Positions 22,931 through 37,967 of a DNA stretch of 64,000 bases are shown piece after piece (position 1 is the first letter of the stretch; the number at the start of each line of letters is the position of its first letter). The DNA is from Aphidius gifuensis (taxonomy: Eukaryota > Arthropoda > Insecta > Hymenoptera > Braconidae): NCBI RefSeq assembly GCF_014905175.1, contig NC_057788.1:28986154-29050153 (forward strand), written 5' to 3'. The notes below the pieces were generated by a model. That model searched no databases, was not told where the DNA came from, and saw nothing but the letters and a program-made list of their open reading frames with translations. The position numbers and the translations under genes were made by a program.

Positions 22931-25900
22931 AAGCCGAGTGAATTCAACTATATATTTTTTCCTTATACATTTATTTATTTATTATTTATATATATATTTT
23001 TTTTTATAGAGTAAGAAAAAACTATTTTATGACTGTATTATCGTTTATATATATTCACGAAAGAGCATATTTGCAGGTATATACTTGAATTCCTTTTTTA
23101 CGTAATCTTTCATTCCCTTCATTTTTTATTTTTCACAGATGAAAAAATTCTTGAATTTAATACACCTTATTACGCTTGATATTTTTTTCATTATTGGAAT
23201 ATGAATAGATGTATATAGGTATACATATTTGAGTGGTTATATGCATTTTGATTATAGTTTATCAAGATTATATTGACGTCTACTTTATTAAGTCGTCGTC
23301 GTCGTCGTGATTTTCGAATGCTTGTATGTGAATTCTCAGATATATATCGGTGTTCAATGTTCATATTGAAATGATTTTATTTATTTTTTTTTTTTCATGT
23401 CTTTTTTGACAATGTTTATAGAGTGGGGTCTTATTGGAATATCAAGATCATGTCATTGAGTATATATTGGAGAAGTAAAAATATATTCGAAGCAAAAAAA
23501 AAAGTTATTCGACTACATATCTACTGAATATGACACGTGAAACATTGACAACTCTTTTTTTTTTTTTTTGTTGATATTTTATTTTGCTTTTACTAAAATT
23601 GGATTATTTTATTTTTATAAAAAAAATCTTTAAATTTATTTTTGGTTTTTAATTCTTGAATTTTTTTTTTCTATATATAATCTAAATTTTTGAATCTCTT
23701 TTTTTTTTTTGGTATTTGAATTACTCATTGATTTTTTAAATCTTTTTTTTTTTCTTTTTTAATAATAGAATATAAATAAAATTTAGAAACCAAAAATAGA
23801 CATAAATTTTTTTTGACTTAAAAATATTCTATTCTTCTTTCATATATATATTTTTTTTTTCGTGTGATAGTCGTTATTTTTATTTTATCTAAGTTTAGAA
23901 TCTATGAATTATCATTTTAACAAAACAGGTGGTCAAAACAGCTGCTATGCCACACAGGTATTGCCTAAAACTAACCCTGTAAAAGTAGAAAGAAATTTTT
24001 TTTTTTTTTTGGGTCCATCAGGGTTTTGGGGGATGGCATAGGCGCCTTTTATAAACACCCGAACAATGAAAATATATATATATCAAAGTCAACTGGCAAA
24101 GGTATCCTATATATATAAATTCGTAAGGTTCAATTCGTTGTATTTTGTGTACAATTGAAATCCCAAAATAGTGTGCACTCGTGACTTGAATAAATCATTG
24201 TGTTTAAATTTTTTTTTTATTTTTTAAAATTTTATTTACATTTGGATAATCTCAAATATTTTATACAAATTTTATTTAACATTGTTTTAATATTATTTAC
24301 GATTTCAATATTCTAATAATTCATTTAAAAAAATTTTTTTTTTTTTATTATATTTCGTTTTAATTTTATTTTTCATATTTTTTTAAAAACTTTTAAAAAG
24401 TTTTCTCATTTTTCATCAGATTTACAGATGAAATATAACACATGAATGATTTTTAATTGATTTAAATTTTTTTTTAAATCCAAGTTTATTCAATTTATCA
24501 CGTTATCATAAATTTAAATATGAAAAATAAATAAAATTTAAATTTAAACTAGATTTATAATTTTTTTTTTTAAATAAATTTTTTATATGCTTGTTTTGAT
24601 ATTAGCTATGTATTTATGATTCATCTAAATTCCTAAAATTTTTGACCTAAAAAAAAACACATGGGTTTTTTTTTAAAAAAAGTGGTCTAGTCGACTTTCG
24701 TCCAGTATAAATTATTATTATTTATTTTTTTATACTTGTTCATCGGTATCGTATTTTTATTTTTTCGGAGATCTATAAAGGCTCATGCCAGATCATCTTA
24801 ACGCTCGATTTGTCATCATTGCGACTCATGAGGATAAACTTTATTTATATTTATTATTATTTATTTTTTTTTTTTCACGGAAAATACCAATTTTCGATGA
24901 GCTTTTCGAAGGACAAAAAGCTCAACAAAGTAAGATATTGCTTGTAGACGAGGTCTCAATGTACCCATAAGTGCTGAAAAAAAGGGATTTGTTTGTCTCA
25001 TGGTGGCAATCTTTAAGCTATTCACACATTCTCTATCCATATATACCTTACGAAGATTTTTATCTCAAATGAATTATCACACATAAATATTTTTTTTTAT
25101 ATACACCAGCTGGTGCAAGTAACATCTGTACGTATTTAGCATCATCCATAAACAGCTGTCATTAATTTTATATATTTTTTTATCCCGTACAGTCGCTCCT
25201 CCTTCTCCTCCCACAAGTAAAAAAATAAAAAATATATGTATGCTTTTTTTAACCCCTCAAATATAAAGATTAATTATATAATTTCTTTTAATATTTAAAT
25301 TTAATTCAAATTACATAAAAATTTTATATTAATTAATTTTAAAATTTAATAATATATATATTTTTTTTTTTAGTTTAATCAAAGTAATTATTTTAAAAGG
25401 ATTTATTAATTTATTATGTCGCTTTTTATTCCATCTTCAATTTGATGATTAAATTTTGTTTTTAATACACAAATTTTTACTTAATTTATTTAAATATTTA
25501 AACGGATAAAATATAAATTTAATTGTTAATTATAATTTTGATAATAAAAGATAATTTTAATGCAAATATTTATAATTTAAAAAAAATATTTAGATTTGTA
25601 TATAAAATCAAAGAAATTTTTGGCATTATTCCAAGTTGTCAGTCAATCTGTAATTTAATGTATGTATACATTGAATACAAGTGTGTTCTGCAGCAATTCA
25701 AATATAGTATAGACAAACGACACTGAAAAGGGATAACCGGAAAATGGCATTTCTATATACCCCACCCAGTTTAAGGGAAGTCGATAAACCGCGTCTGCGT
25801 ACTGTTAAACCTATTTTCCAACCCCTTTGGTATATCCTATCATTTATCCTTTTTTTTTCACATTTACTGAAAAATATACATCCCTGGTTTTACTATCATC

Positions 25901-28900
25901 CCAAAAGGCTTTCTGCCTTTCTCAACTTGTACTACAAAGTAGGGTGGCCGACACCTTGGTACCGCATATATTCGAGGTCGCACGGATTAAAGATATACCA
26001 TCAAGGACACCAACCAATCGCGTATACACATATTTTATTCTTCATGTTTATTAAATAAATTTTGTACGTGAAACAATTTTATATTTTTCATGTCTGACTA
26101 TATATATAATGAAATTTCTACTTGTGCTTTTTATTTATCTAAATTTTTTTTTTTTTTTTTTCTTTAATAATAATTATATAAATTTAAATAATTAAATAGT
26201 TAAAAAAATAAATTCTTTTTCCTTTAATTTTTTGCTTCTATTCAAGCTTTTGATTGGCTTTTTTTTTTTTTTTTAATTTATAATAAAAGAAAAATAAAAA
26301 AATACTACTTATCTTCTTATGTATTTTTGAGTATAAAATTTATTATCTTTTTTATGATTGTAGAAAAAAAAAAAAATCATTATTTCATTATTTAAGAGCA
26401 TTATTTTTTTTTTGTGGTTTATTTTGGCAAGTAGATTTATTATTTGTATATAAAATTATTTTATATTTTCATGTCTGACTATATAATGAAATTTCTACTT
26501 GCGTTTTTGTGTGTGCTTTTTTTTTTAATATACTTTTTTTTTTTTTTATAAATATAAGTGAATACATATTTTTTTTGGATATTGATATAAAGATTAGAGA
26601 TTGTCATTTTGTTTGACAACGTTGAAAAAATTATTTTGGATCATTTGAAGGGATAATGAGAATGTTGAAAGTAGACGTATAAAAAGGGAAAAAAAAAAAA
26701 TTGGAGCAAAAATGTTGACTTTGTTTTTATTTGTGTCTGTGATGAGAGTACAGTCGAGAGGTGGATTCTCGGGTTACCGGATCCGTCACTAATAGGGTAA
26801 GGCCTGCAGGGACATATTACATATACACTGACTAAATGAAAAAAAAAAAAAATAATAAAAAGAAATTCTATAGTCCAAAAAGAATAGAAAGAAAAAAAAA
26901 ATTTGTAAAATGAATAGAAATGTTTGAGGGATTTTAACTCATCCTGGTTTAACTTTGGTGAAAATCGTGTGTTAGTTTTGAGGCAAAGGGTGTCTAGTTA
27001 TTCTTCAATATGATAGTAACATTGAGAAGAGAGATTTTACATATCGATCTAGGGATTATCAAGTAAATGATGGTATAAAGTAAGAGACTTTTAAAAATAA
27101 AAAAAAAGATACCTTGTGGATTTTCCTTTCGGTAGATTCTTTAACCACCCTCAATGGATTTGTTTTATATGAACGCGTCTGACTCTAACTCAGACAAAAA
27201 AAAATAAAAAAAAAAAAATAGTTATATATAAAAAATAAAAATGAAATAAAGTAGAATAACCAAAAAAAAAAAAAATAATAAAATGAAAAAACAAAGACTA
27301 CAGTAACCCATGTAAAAAAAAAAAAAAATTGGCAAAAAAAAAAAAACTTTTTTCAAGAGAAAGTAAGTTATCACGCGAGATCCGGTACAGGGCGTTGCCT
27401 CTGGTGGAAAAAAAAGTGGGAAATATAAGGAACAAAAAGTAGAAAAAAATAAAAAAAAATTGTAAAAATAAAAAATAATAAAAAGAACGAAGCTTCGCCG
27501 ACGACAGGCGAGAGAACTCGGACTGAAAATTGATGGGACGTGAAAATACGTGTAAGAAAAGAAGAACAAGTAAGGGGGGGGTTGTATAAAGAGACGAACA
27601 CTTCAACCCCTACTTTTCCATACACACCCTGAGTATTTCAAAAATTCACTGTAACATACAACAGAAACTAAAAAAAAAAATATAAAAAAAAATACAAACG
27701 AGAGTCTCTCGTTTGAACTCATTTCTTCAATTCTCACGCGAGTGTTGAGCTTCTTTATTTCTGTATTATTCGCTTCTTCATCCCCTAAACAAAAATTTTA
27801 CTTCCTATACATATATCTGTTTCTTCTATTTATTCTTTTTTTTTTTCATTGTTATATATATATTATATACACAAGTTTTTCCTTTCTTTAGAAATATAAA
27901 AGAACCAAAAAAAAGTAACTCTAAGGCATATGTCACATTTAGGCGTATTAAGGGAAGCTTTGGTCCAGTCATCTTGGTTATTTATGGTCACATTTATGCA
28001 CATCTAACACATTCATATTTAATACTGACATGAACGCCATATTGTTCTGGCAACAGTTAACAATTTTTCTCAATTTTTTTTAATATTACATTTTATATAT
28101 ATATATATTTTATTATTTCTTTGTTTCAAATTGTCTCGTGAGACATAACACACATGTTCACTATTTGTTCTTTCTTTCTCTCTTCTCTTTTTATTTTTTA
28201 ATATTATTATTTCTACAAATTATTTTTTATTATTATTATCATTTTTATTATATTATTATATTTTTTTTTTTTTCATCCAATTAGATTGCCATATGTAGGT
28301 AGCAATTAAATTTCATTTGAAATGATAACGAAATTTCAAGTTATGTACATTTTAATATGAAAATTAAGAATTAATTCAATTAAAAATTTTATATGATACA
28401 ATTAGCTTTGAGAGTTTAATTTTATCTTGATGTAGATTAAATAGAACATATGAAAAATTAAATGATTAGATTTCTACTTTTTTTTTTTATGGTGAATATG
28501 TAAGGACATAACGAGTGGTAATTTCTGGATGGTTGTGGTGTCGAGTAATTTCCACGATTTCCTGAGGGGTAAAAAGTATATAGAGGGTAAATACATTTTT
28601 GATCTCATTCTAGTATTAACTATATGTGCTTTTATCGTCATTTTCAACCTTTCAAAGTTTCCCTAATATACAAATTCCATATAAATTCCACTTTCTATTA
28701 TTATAAAAGTATTTGTAGTAATTTTTTTTTTTCAATAAAATTACAGTTAATTGACGATTATCAGTATATTATCAGTATATACATTACAAATTCATTTATT
28801 TTATTATTTTCAAATTACATATAATTTATGTAATTATATATTTGACAATTAAATTATCATTTATCATTATTAATTGCCGTATTAATATGATATATAATTT

Positions 28901-30850
28901 TTATTTTTGTATATGTAAAGTGAAGTGATAAAATTTGAAAAATAATTTTATAGATAATTTTATCTTGACTATCATTTTAGTATACATGTATATAATAACT
29001 CGATAATTTATGAGTTTTTTATACATGTAATTTTAATGTTTAATTTATTTATTTATGGGCGTGATGAAAAAAAAAAAATAATAATATTTTTAAATATCTA
29101 GAATTAAAAGCAAACACTTGTATATTTTTTATTTTTTATATAAAAACCTCAAATAAATCTCCGATCAATTGTTACACTCAAATCCACTTCAGTCCGGTAA
29201 TCCAAATTTATTGTTCAATATATTTAATCCACAGGCATTTTAACCCTTGCTACTGTGAGAATACATTCGTGTTGGATATATATATATTTATTATTTATTT
29301 TTTTCAAGTGTGTTGTGTTAAAAAAAATGTCTCATAATAGTAAAAATGATGAGCATAAAGAAGAAAAAAAATTTTTTAAATATAAAAAAACGACCAAGTT
29401 TGAGGGGGATTTTATAAGTGGAAATATATATCGTTATTATAAGCTCATGTATCCGTGAAATTATATAAATCTACTTTACAAAATTTTTATCCAATATATA
29501 TTATTATATATGACGTTATATTTTTCATTTTTCATAAAATAAATTACTCTTTTTTATTTCAATTGTTATAGAGCATATACAAAAATACAAAAAAATCTTT
29601 TAAATATTTAAAAACATATATGATAATTTTTATGGTGTTTATTTGTTGTTAAATATTGTATATACTAAATATTATATTTTTATTTTTCGGTGTTTATTTT
29701 AGTTTCATTATATTTATATCTAGCTCCCGTGGAGGTGATTGATTATAGTACATATACAAAGCGCTTAAAAAAGAAAAAAAAAAAAAGTCAATTTTAATTT
29801 TGACTTGGTTGATGAAAAAGGGGGGGAAAAAAGGGGGACCGAGAGATTTAATAGGATTCATAGAGTATTAGGAAATCATCGGGGGCGTGTTTAACTCAGT
29901 GATGAAGCGGCGAAAATGAAAAAAAAAAAATTAAATATATAAAAAAACTATTGCTAGGCATGACGGAGTGAAAAAAAAAAATTAAAAATGAAAACAACGA
30001 GTATAAGATAGTGAAAAAAAAAAAAAAGGAGAGAACAAGAAAAAGATAAATTGAATGGAGTGAGAGACAAAGCCACGAGTTTGACTCTGTGAAGTAATGA
30101 CGATGCATACCGTGGGATCCCATTAACGTTCCCCGTCGAGTCTTCGTTTTCAAACTAAACGAGAGACGCAAGGTGGGTTAAATTGTGGGTGGTGAATGAG
30201 ATAGGTAGATGGTAGAGTTTTAAAGGAAATAAATTGGGATTATCCGTGAAAGCGTAGTGGTTATATATATATAGTTTAGGGAGGAAGGAGAAAGTTGCCA
30301 CCGCGACGACGCCTTCAGGGTAAGGACATCTAGGGGAATTTATATGAGGAAATTATTACGGCGTAAGGAGGATGTCTGTACCCACTACCCACCATTATCA
30401 TCCTCCAAGGCCTTTCGATCGACCGAATTACACTCTTTGAAAATTTTCAAGATAAATAAAGAGGATAATGGAGATGAAAAAAAAATAATAATAATCACGG
30501 CGAATTGAATAATGAAAAATGGAGATTATAAAAAATGAAAAAAAATTTTAGATGATAAAAATAAATCATCTGATTTATATTAAAAGTTTTTTTTTTTTTT
30601 TTTTTATATGTTACTTGTGGATTTTTTTTTTTTTTTTTTGGTAGAATATTATTGTTTTAATAGATTAACTTTAAATTGTTCAAATTTAAAACAAAGTTAT
30701 TATATTTATGTGTATTTTAAATCTTGTCTTAAAAATTATTTTTAAAGTTAAAAAAAATGGCCTTTTTTAACATATCAATTTTTAAATAAAAAAAAAATAT
30801 AAATAATTGAAATTAATTTTTATAATTTATAGAATAATTTTATTTTAGTA
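22931..30850. other. AT-rich non-coding region
   Basis: No supported gene. Contains a GTC microsatellite (23293-23309), a short same-strand duplication (about 26074-26130 and 26452-26510), and islands of mixed composition at 23.93-24.06, 25.72-26.02, 26.73-26.82, 27.48-27.73 and 29.83-30.45 kb. T-runs dominate the plus strand up to ~26.6 kb and A-runs from ~26.7 kb on. Confidence 0.4.
26074..26510 (+). repeat. Pair of ~57-bp direct repeats
   Basis: The block TTTTCATGTCTGACTATA, then TAATGAAATTTCTACTTG, with a T-rich right flank, occurs at about 26074-26130 and again at 26452-26510 in the same orientation. The copies differ by a TATA expansion. The space between them is AT-rich filler. Confidence 0.7.
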
Positions 30851-30852
30851 TT

Positions 30853-31216
30853 GTTTAAATATTAGAACAATAATATCATGAAATTTTTGCTTAGAAAAAT
30901 ATAAAATTTAAAAGAAAGAATGAAAAAAAAATTGCAATTAAATTTTAAAACTTTTAGAACAATTATATTTGCATGTTTTTTAAATATGAGAACAATAATA
31001 TTTCGAAATTTGTACGCGGAAATATATTTTTAATTTTTAAACAAATATGTCCTGCAGCAAAAACTCCAAAGTTTTGACTATACAAGTCATGGCAAATTAT
31101 AAAATTCAAAAAACAATGAAAAAAAAATTAAAATAAAATTCTAAAAACTTTCAAGGCAATTAAATTTGCATGTTTTTTAAATATTACAACCATAACATTA
31201 TGAAATTTTTGTTTTA
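30853..31216 (+). repeat. Degenerate tandem repeat, three partial units
   Basis: Three diverged units start near 30853, 30978 and 31174. Each begins TTTAAATATxAxAACxATAA and runs into GAAATTTxTxxxTxxxAA; the first two end in AATTxxATTTGCATGTTTTTT. Unit 2 is longer by an internal segment containing CCTGCAGCAAAAACTCC. The spacing is about 125 and 196 bases. Confidence 0.6.
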
Positions 31217-34200
31217 ATTGTAAATATTTTACCGTTTTTCCATTCTATAAAATCAAGTTTACTCAAAAATATTTAAAGAATAATAAATTTTTTTAATATA
31301 TAACATTTAAATTATACGAAAAATAAATTAAAAAATAATCTTGATAGTTTGAATTATTTATAAAAATTCATATACAGATAATATTAAAACAAGCGAAAAT
31401 AAAAAAAAATCAAGTACATCATATATATATATATTTTTCATTTTGCACAATAAGAAACAAGATGTTGCAAAATGTTGATTACACCACCGTATAACAGAGA
31501 CATTTGAGTTCTCCCTATTTTCATTATCCGCATGGTCGCATTTTCCGCTTCCCAGTAACAGTAGTAGCTGGGTAAGGTAGCTTCACCGTGTGTTTTATAT
31601 ACCACTACTACACAACCATCACAATCACACAACTATTACAATCACCTTATATACACATATAGTTTTCCAAGTAAAAGGAAATAACCCTCATGCCCCAAGC
31701 AATGCTGGCTTATATCACGAAAATTGAGACAAACGAAAATCGCGTAAGCGTATATATATATACATACACAAAATAAAAATAAAAAAATATATATATACAA
31801 CAATAAATTTACAATTGAAAACAAGAGAAAAATAATAAATATAATAACAACCCTTGCATATTATTAACTCTATTGACCCTGAGGGTTTTCATGAGTGTCT
31901 GTGTTTCTATAATTTTGCAAATTGTATTTATCATTTTACTGTGCACTGAAACATACAAAATATGTAAAACAGTATGGTGTAAAGTAGTTGCAAAAAATAT
32001 AAAAATAAAAAAGTGAAAAATTTATACGGAGAAAAAAAAGAAATATTAATATATGAAAATAGATGAAAAATATGAAAATACACAGTTGAAAAAGACAGCG
32101 CTAAACAATATAAAAATGAAAAACAATATAAAGTTGTAGCTGAAGTTTGCAAATAGGGTGTATCATCATTATCATCATATATGAGAGTAAAGTCAACACA
32201 AGTGTATATATAATATATACACAAAAAGCAAATGCCATCAAATGAATTGCGTGTGAGTGTGGTGGATGATATGCTTGTGCTAGATGATTCTGTGCGGTAT
32301 GTGTTATCATTATATATATAAACTTAATACTCTATGTATATATATATTATATTAAGTGTACCACATACAACACACAGAGATCATTTTGACGATGGAAGCT
32401 ACTCGCGAAAAATATATATGTGTATATAGGTGTATATATATATTTGGAGTGAGAACGCGCGTACAATTTCACGCCACACTTTTGCATGCATAATTGCGCC
32501 GCGCCCTGGCTTTGATCACAGGGTCCCACCTCAAAGGGCTTTGCATTCCACACACTCGCGGCTTTACAACCCAAATCCATCAACACATACGTATTCATAT
32601 ATGTATATATTTATCCCCCTTTCGTACTGATACAACATCAAAATAAGCATACACTTTAAAAGATAAAATCATATAAAAAAATAAAATAAATGAACAGATG
32701 AAACATATATAGGAAAAAAAATACATTATGTATTAAACACATGTATCCTTACAGCTTTGCGTATATAAAAAAAAAAATATATATAAAGATAATATTTTCC
32801 TTTAAAAAAACATTTGCAATATAAAAAAAGAAAAGTCACAATATTGTACGTGATTTTTTTCTTTTATTTTTTTATTCGTATTTTTTATATAAATATTATA
32901 CAGTATATTTTTTATTTTTTTTTTATGCTATTATTATTATTTGTGTATTGAGATGAAACATGATATTTTTATTGAAAAATATCAAAAACATTTTCTTTTA
33001 TAGATATTTATAAATATCAAAAGTACCGATTGACAAAAAAAAATAAAAAAAAAAAAACTTGCAGTTAACTTGAAGTCTATTAAAGTTTGTAAACATTCAA
33101 AAGTCACTTGGCATTGACCTTAAATAGTCAAAAACTTGCAACTAAATGTACAAAGTTTTAACTTGAAAATTGTACATGTGTATAAACTACCACTTTCACT
33201 AACAGCCCTTTACAATAAATAAATTTTTATATAGTATAGACAAGAGTCTTGAACGAACTTTGTGAAAAACAAATAAATTGAATGAGACAAAGTGAATAAA
33301 AAAAAAAAAAAAAAACCATATAAACATATAAGAAAAGGACATTTGATAAAATCGACATAAAGATTTTAGTGTTCTTGACCTTGAATAGGTTGGTACTTGA
33401 GGAGCCACGAATAAAGGGTAGAAAAAATTTTGAAATAAAAAATATGTACATATAATAATAATTTTTTTTTGAAAGAAATGATGAAGATAAAAGCTGATGC
33501 AGGGTTAAAAAATAATATATAAGAGGCAGGTGTGTATTTCGTTTCAATAGTCAAACGAATTCACTATATGTTTTCCATTTTCCCCTTTGATATTTATTTC
33601 TCTTTCATGAAAATTCACGGATCTGGAAAAATCTGTCGTGTCAAGGCAAACAGCTGCTCAATTTAGTATATAAAAATATTTGATGGTAATAGCTGATAGA
33701 ATGATCGTTTAAAAGAGACAGAATTGTTAAATTGAAAGTTGTTTTTAAAAAAATAAAATGAAAATTCTAATGGCCATGATGATGATGATGATGATGGTGG
33801 TGGTAGAATGGGGGTGGAGTGAGGTGGAATGAAATTTATTCTGAAAATAGAGTACTCTCTTGTATTGTCCCCTAAATTCTCGTAAATACAAAACATAATT
33901 TTTTTTTTTTTATTTTAATTTATATTTATGTCTTCTTCAATGTGTTTGTAATTTTTTATATTTATTTTTTTTTTTTTTATATTCTTGTCTTTATTTGTGA
34001 CTGGGGTATAAAAGCATGTGACGCTTATATATAGTGTCTATATTTGTGCGGCCCGCATGTGAAAATAAACGAGATGAAAAATTCAACGACGAATTATGCT
34101 TGGCAAAAGAAAATACACGCGTGCCACTATAAAATATATTTAAACGAATAAGATCAACGACATAACGACTATCACTTTCATCCACGTCAAATATATATAT

Positions 34201-37200
34201 ATTTAAAATTTAAAAAAATATATTTATTTTTTATTTAAATCTAAAACAAAAAAAAAACAAATTAATGATCTTTTCTATCTTCAGAAATGAACAAATACCT
34301 CACTCACTCACGACACATGCCTGTCATTATTATCATTATTTTTTGTATATGTATTTTTTTTAGTTTTTTAAATTTTAATTTATTTATCTTGTGTATTTCA
34401 TTATTTTTATTTAACAGCTGTCTGGCTATAATATTGCTTGATGAAGTAAGAAATGCTTTTAACATCATGTCTTTTTCATATCTAATCTAATAAACGAAAC
34501 AAAAAAAAAAAAAAGATAAATCGTTTTAACGACAAAATTAATAGCGTGTTTTGTTGCTTTTGATGTCTTGGAAAATTGGTCTATATAGATAAAAACAATG
34601 TTGTTAAAAAAAAAAGTTTAAAAACTATACAGTAATTGAATTTTTGCTATTTTTTTTATTTTTTTTATTTTATACATTATATTCTTTTTTTTTTTTATTC
34701 TTTTTTCTATATATATACTTTTCTATTGTTGAAAGAAATGAAAAAAAAAAAAAAAAAAATTATTATCTCAAAACAATAGCCTTGCAGTGAATATTTTTTT
34801 AAAAAAAGATCAATTTTCTATTCAGCCATTAAAATAAAAAAAAATTAAAATACAGGGTAGATAATAAATTTGCATTTACTTATTACCCAACAGTATAAGA
34901 CTCCAACAGAGAGAAAATTGTTGAGCAATTTGTTTGAGTATAATGAAAAAGGTGATAATGATAAGCTTCATTTGAAACTTTTCTACCGCACAGACACCAA
35001 AGAAATACTAAATTTGTTGTAAGGGTGGTCTCTGATTCAATGGACGAGCTTAATACAAGAATAAAAGAAAACAAAAAAAGTATCTAAAAATGAACAACCA
35101 GGGGTTATAAGAGATGTATACATTTGGCATTTTTGCCGCGGGTATTAATCGATAATACCCTGAATTGAGAGAAAAAATAATAATAGAAATACTATGTATC
35201 AAAGAAAAAATACATTGTAAAAAAAAAAAAAGGGGTGCATCTAGTTATAGTGCTCCCTTTAAAATGGAAAAAAAAATTACAAAAACATAACAGTAATGGA
35301 AAAATATAAAAGAAAACAACCTTAAGCTCATGCCTTTTCTATAAACCATCTAAAAAAAAAATAGAAAAAATAAAAAACGAAATAGGTAGATATATCCCTT
35401 TATTTATTTTTTTACTCTTTTTTTTGTTGCCTTGGTTTTTAACCATTTACTCTGTAACCTAACTATAATAGCTTAGAAAAACCATTCCCCGGTATTTTCG
35501 GAAGGATAGCATGATAAAGATGGGCAATATATAAAGCAGTGTATTAGGAGGAAAAGACGTACTCCCCTGGGGGGTATATAGCTTTATGCTACTATGTATA
35601 TACATTGGCAAAACCATACCAACCAAAACCAACTAACCAGTTTTGCACCAAGAGAGAGAGAGAGAGAGACAAATAACCACACTACTATATACCGTCCAGG
35701 GAATTTAATTCATTTCAGCTTTCGAGTAGAAAATCATTTCCGCTTGTGCTACAGGGATGAGATATTGTGTGAGATGGAATACGTATAAAATTGTAAAAAT
35801 AAAAAAGGATAAAAATAGATAAAAGTTTAGAGGTGAATGAGGGAGAACGCGAGGGGTGTTATAAAATGAAGAAAAGTAAAAGAGAGGGAATTAATCGACA
35901 GCTAGATTCGAGGTGAAATCACGAACGTAAATGCTTTCTATGGAATTTCTAGTGGATTCTGAGAATGAGCGGGAGACAAAAGGCACACACAAAAAACTCT
36001 TTTTTTTTTTTTGCTCCTTCATTTTATAAAAATTTTTATTTATTTTATTTTTTTAGTACGATTGAAAGTCGTGCTGTAAAAGACTCCCAACTTTTTCCAT
36101 TTAATCGAGAAATTTTTTTAATTATTATTTTCTTGAAATATATATAAATTTTTTTTTTTTTTTTTTATTATATGAATAGTAAAGAGTGAGGTATATCACT
36201 ATTGTTCTGATTTTTTCGCGGGTTAAATTACATCTATTGAAAAAGTATAAAAAAAAAAAAAAATTATTCACGATGAAGTTGGGGAAAGAGAGGGAGCAAG
36301 AGAGAGACAGGAAAAAAAAATGGATTTTATAGATGTATAGAGTGAAAAATAAGAGTTTGAAAAAAAATTTATTAAAAGTTTGTTATGAAGTTGTTAGTCT
36401 AGTTTTAACAAGTAAGCGACAACTCCTGTCAACTTCAACGAATAGTCAAAAAGTCGTGCATCTCGTTAACTCAATATACATGTACACAAGTAGAACGTTT
36501 TTTTTTTTCATAATTTTTTTTTGTTTATGATGTTATTATTGTACATTATTAATGAAAAATAAAAAAAGCCAAGAGATGTTTTTTTAATGAAATTATACAA
36601 AGAGTTTGGTAAATGGTTAGTTGAGTTTTTTACTAAATTTTACGTGATGATAAACTTAATGAAGAAACATTGTATGCAGAAAATACTTAGTGTGTGTGTG
36701 TGTTTATATGTACATTTATTAAAGGCATAAATGCTAATGAATACAGAGGTAAATGTAAATGACACTCAGAAGTCACATCTTGTGTTTTCCTCGTGTACTT
36801 TGATGTTGACAAAATATACACTCAAATTATGTATATTTTAAAAAAAACAGATATTTTTTAAACTCAAAAATATATTTAAAAAAAAGCTAGTACAAGTAAT
36901 TAAAAGATGAAAAAATAATATTCAATCGTATATATGAAATATTCTGAAAACTAATAGGCTAATTAAAATGCTGAGTTTGCTACCGTGGAATTTTACTCCG
37001 TAAAATTTATATATCTGCACATAAACAAACGGAGTCGTTAAAATTACTCCATTATTTTTAAACTTTTATTTTATTTTTTTCGTTTCATTTTTTTTGCGAC
37101 TTTTTGTGAACAGAGAAATATAAACTTAATTTTTTTAATCCTGATTATTTAATTACTACTATAAATCGAAAGAAATTTTTTATATAAATTCTACTAAAAT

Positions 37201-37935
37201 TATTATATATCATAAAAATTAATTTTTATAATTAAAAAATTCATAAAGATGTTCATTTTTTTTTTTTTTTTTCTATTCTATTTTAATTATTATTTTTTGT
37301 AATTAGAATTTTTTTTTTTTAGATATGAAATTACTTCTTTTTATATTAAAAAAAAAAAATACATTTGTAAGGATTCTTTTTAAATCTTTTTATAATAGTC
37401 CTAGAATATATTTTTCTTATTTCATCATTATACTCACCATTCATTCATTCATTCAAAAAAAAAAAATATATAAATTCAATGATAGAAAAAAAAAAAAATT
37501 TATTAAAATTAATTCAATAATAAAAAATTTTTTATAACTGACGAAACATGTACTTACACCCACAAATATTATGATAATTATATTCTCTTTGACTCATCAA
37601 CATTGACTAAAATGTTTCCAATGTTTTTTTATTATAATAATAATATATTAATAAATTATTATTAACTCAAAATATCACCACAAAGTTAAAACCATTCTCA
37701 TGTTTTTTTTATTTTAATTTTATATTAACACACAATAAAAAATAAACTTTTCATAATTTTTATAAATAATTTTGTTTATTTAATATCACAGTGGTGAAAT
37801 AAAAAAAAATATTAAAAAACCACATTCATAAAAAACCACTTGAAGAAATTTTAACAGCCACAATTTTTTTAATTAAATTTTTTCGAATTTATCCCAATCA
37901 AAGGTGTTTTTTTTTTCGTTTTATTATTATAATCA

Positions 37936-37967
37936 CGATGATGATGATGATGATGATTATGATGATA
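37936..37967 (+). repeat. (GAT)n microsatellite
   Basis: Imperfect GAT/GAC tract directly left of a GC-richer island (37.97-38.10 kb). Confidence 0.85.

Noticed and set aside
27222..27625. Three overlapping minus-strand frames of 84-115 aa
   Set aside because: They overlap in different frames and consist mostly of poly-Phe from A-runs on the plus strand.
31438..31632. 64-aa minus-strand frame with a less biased composition
   Set aside because: No homology that I recognise, no start context or splice partner; treated as one of the mixed-composition islands.
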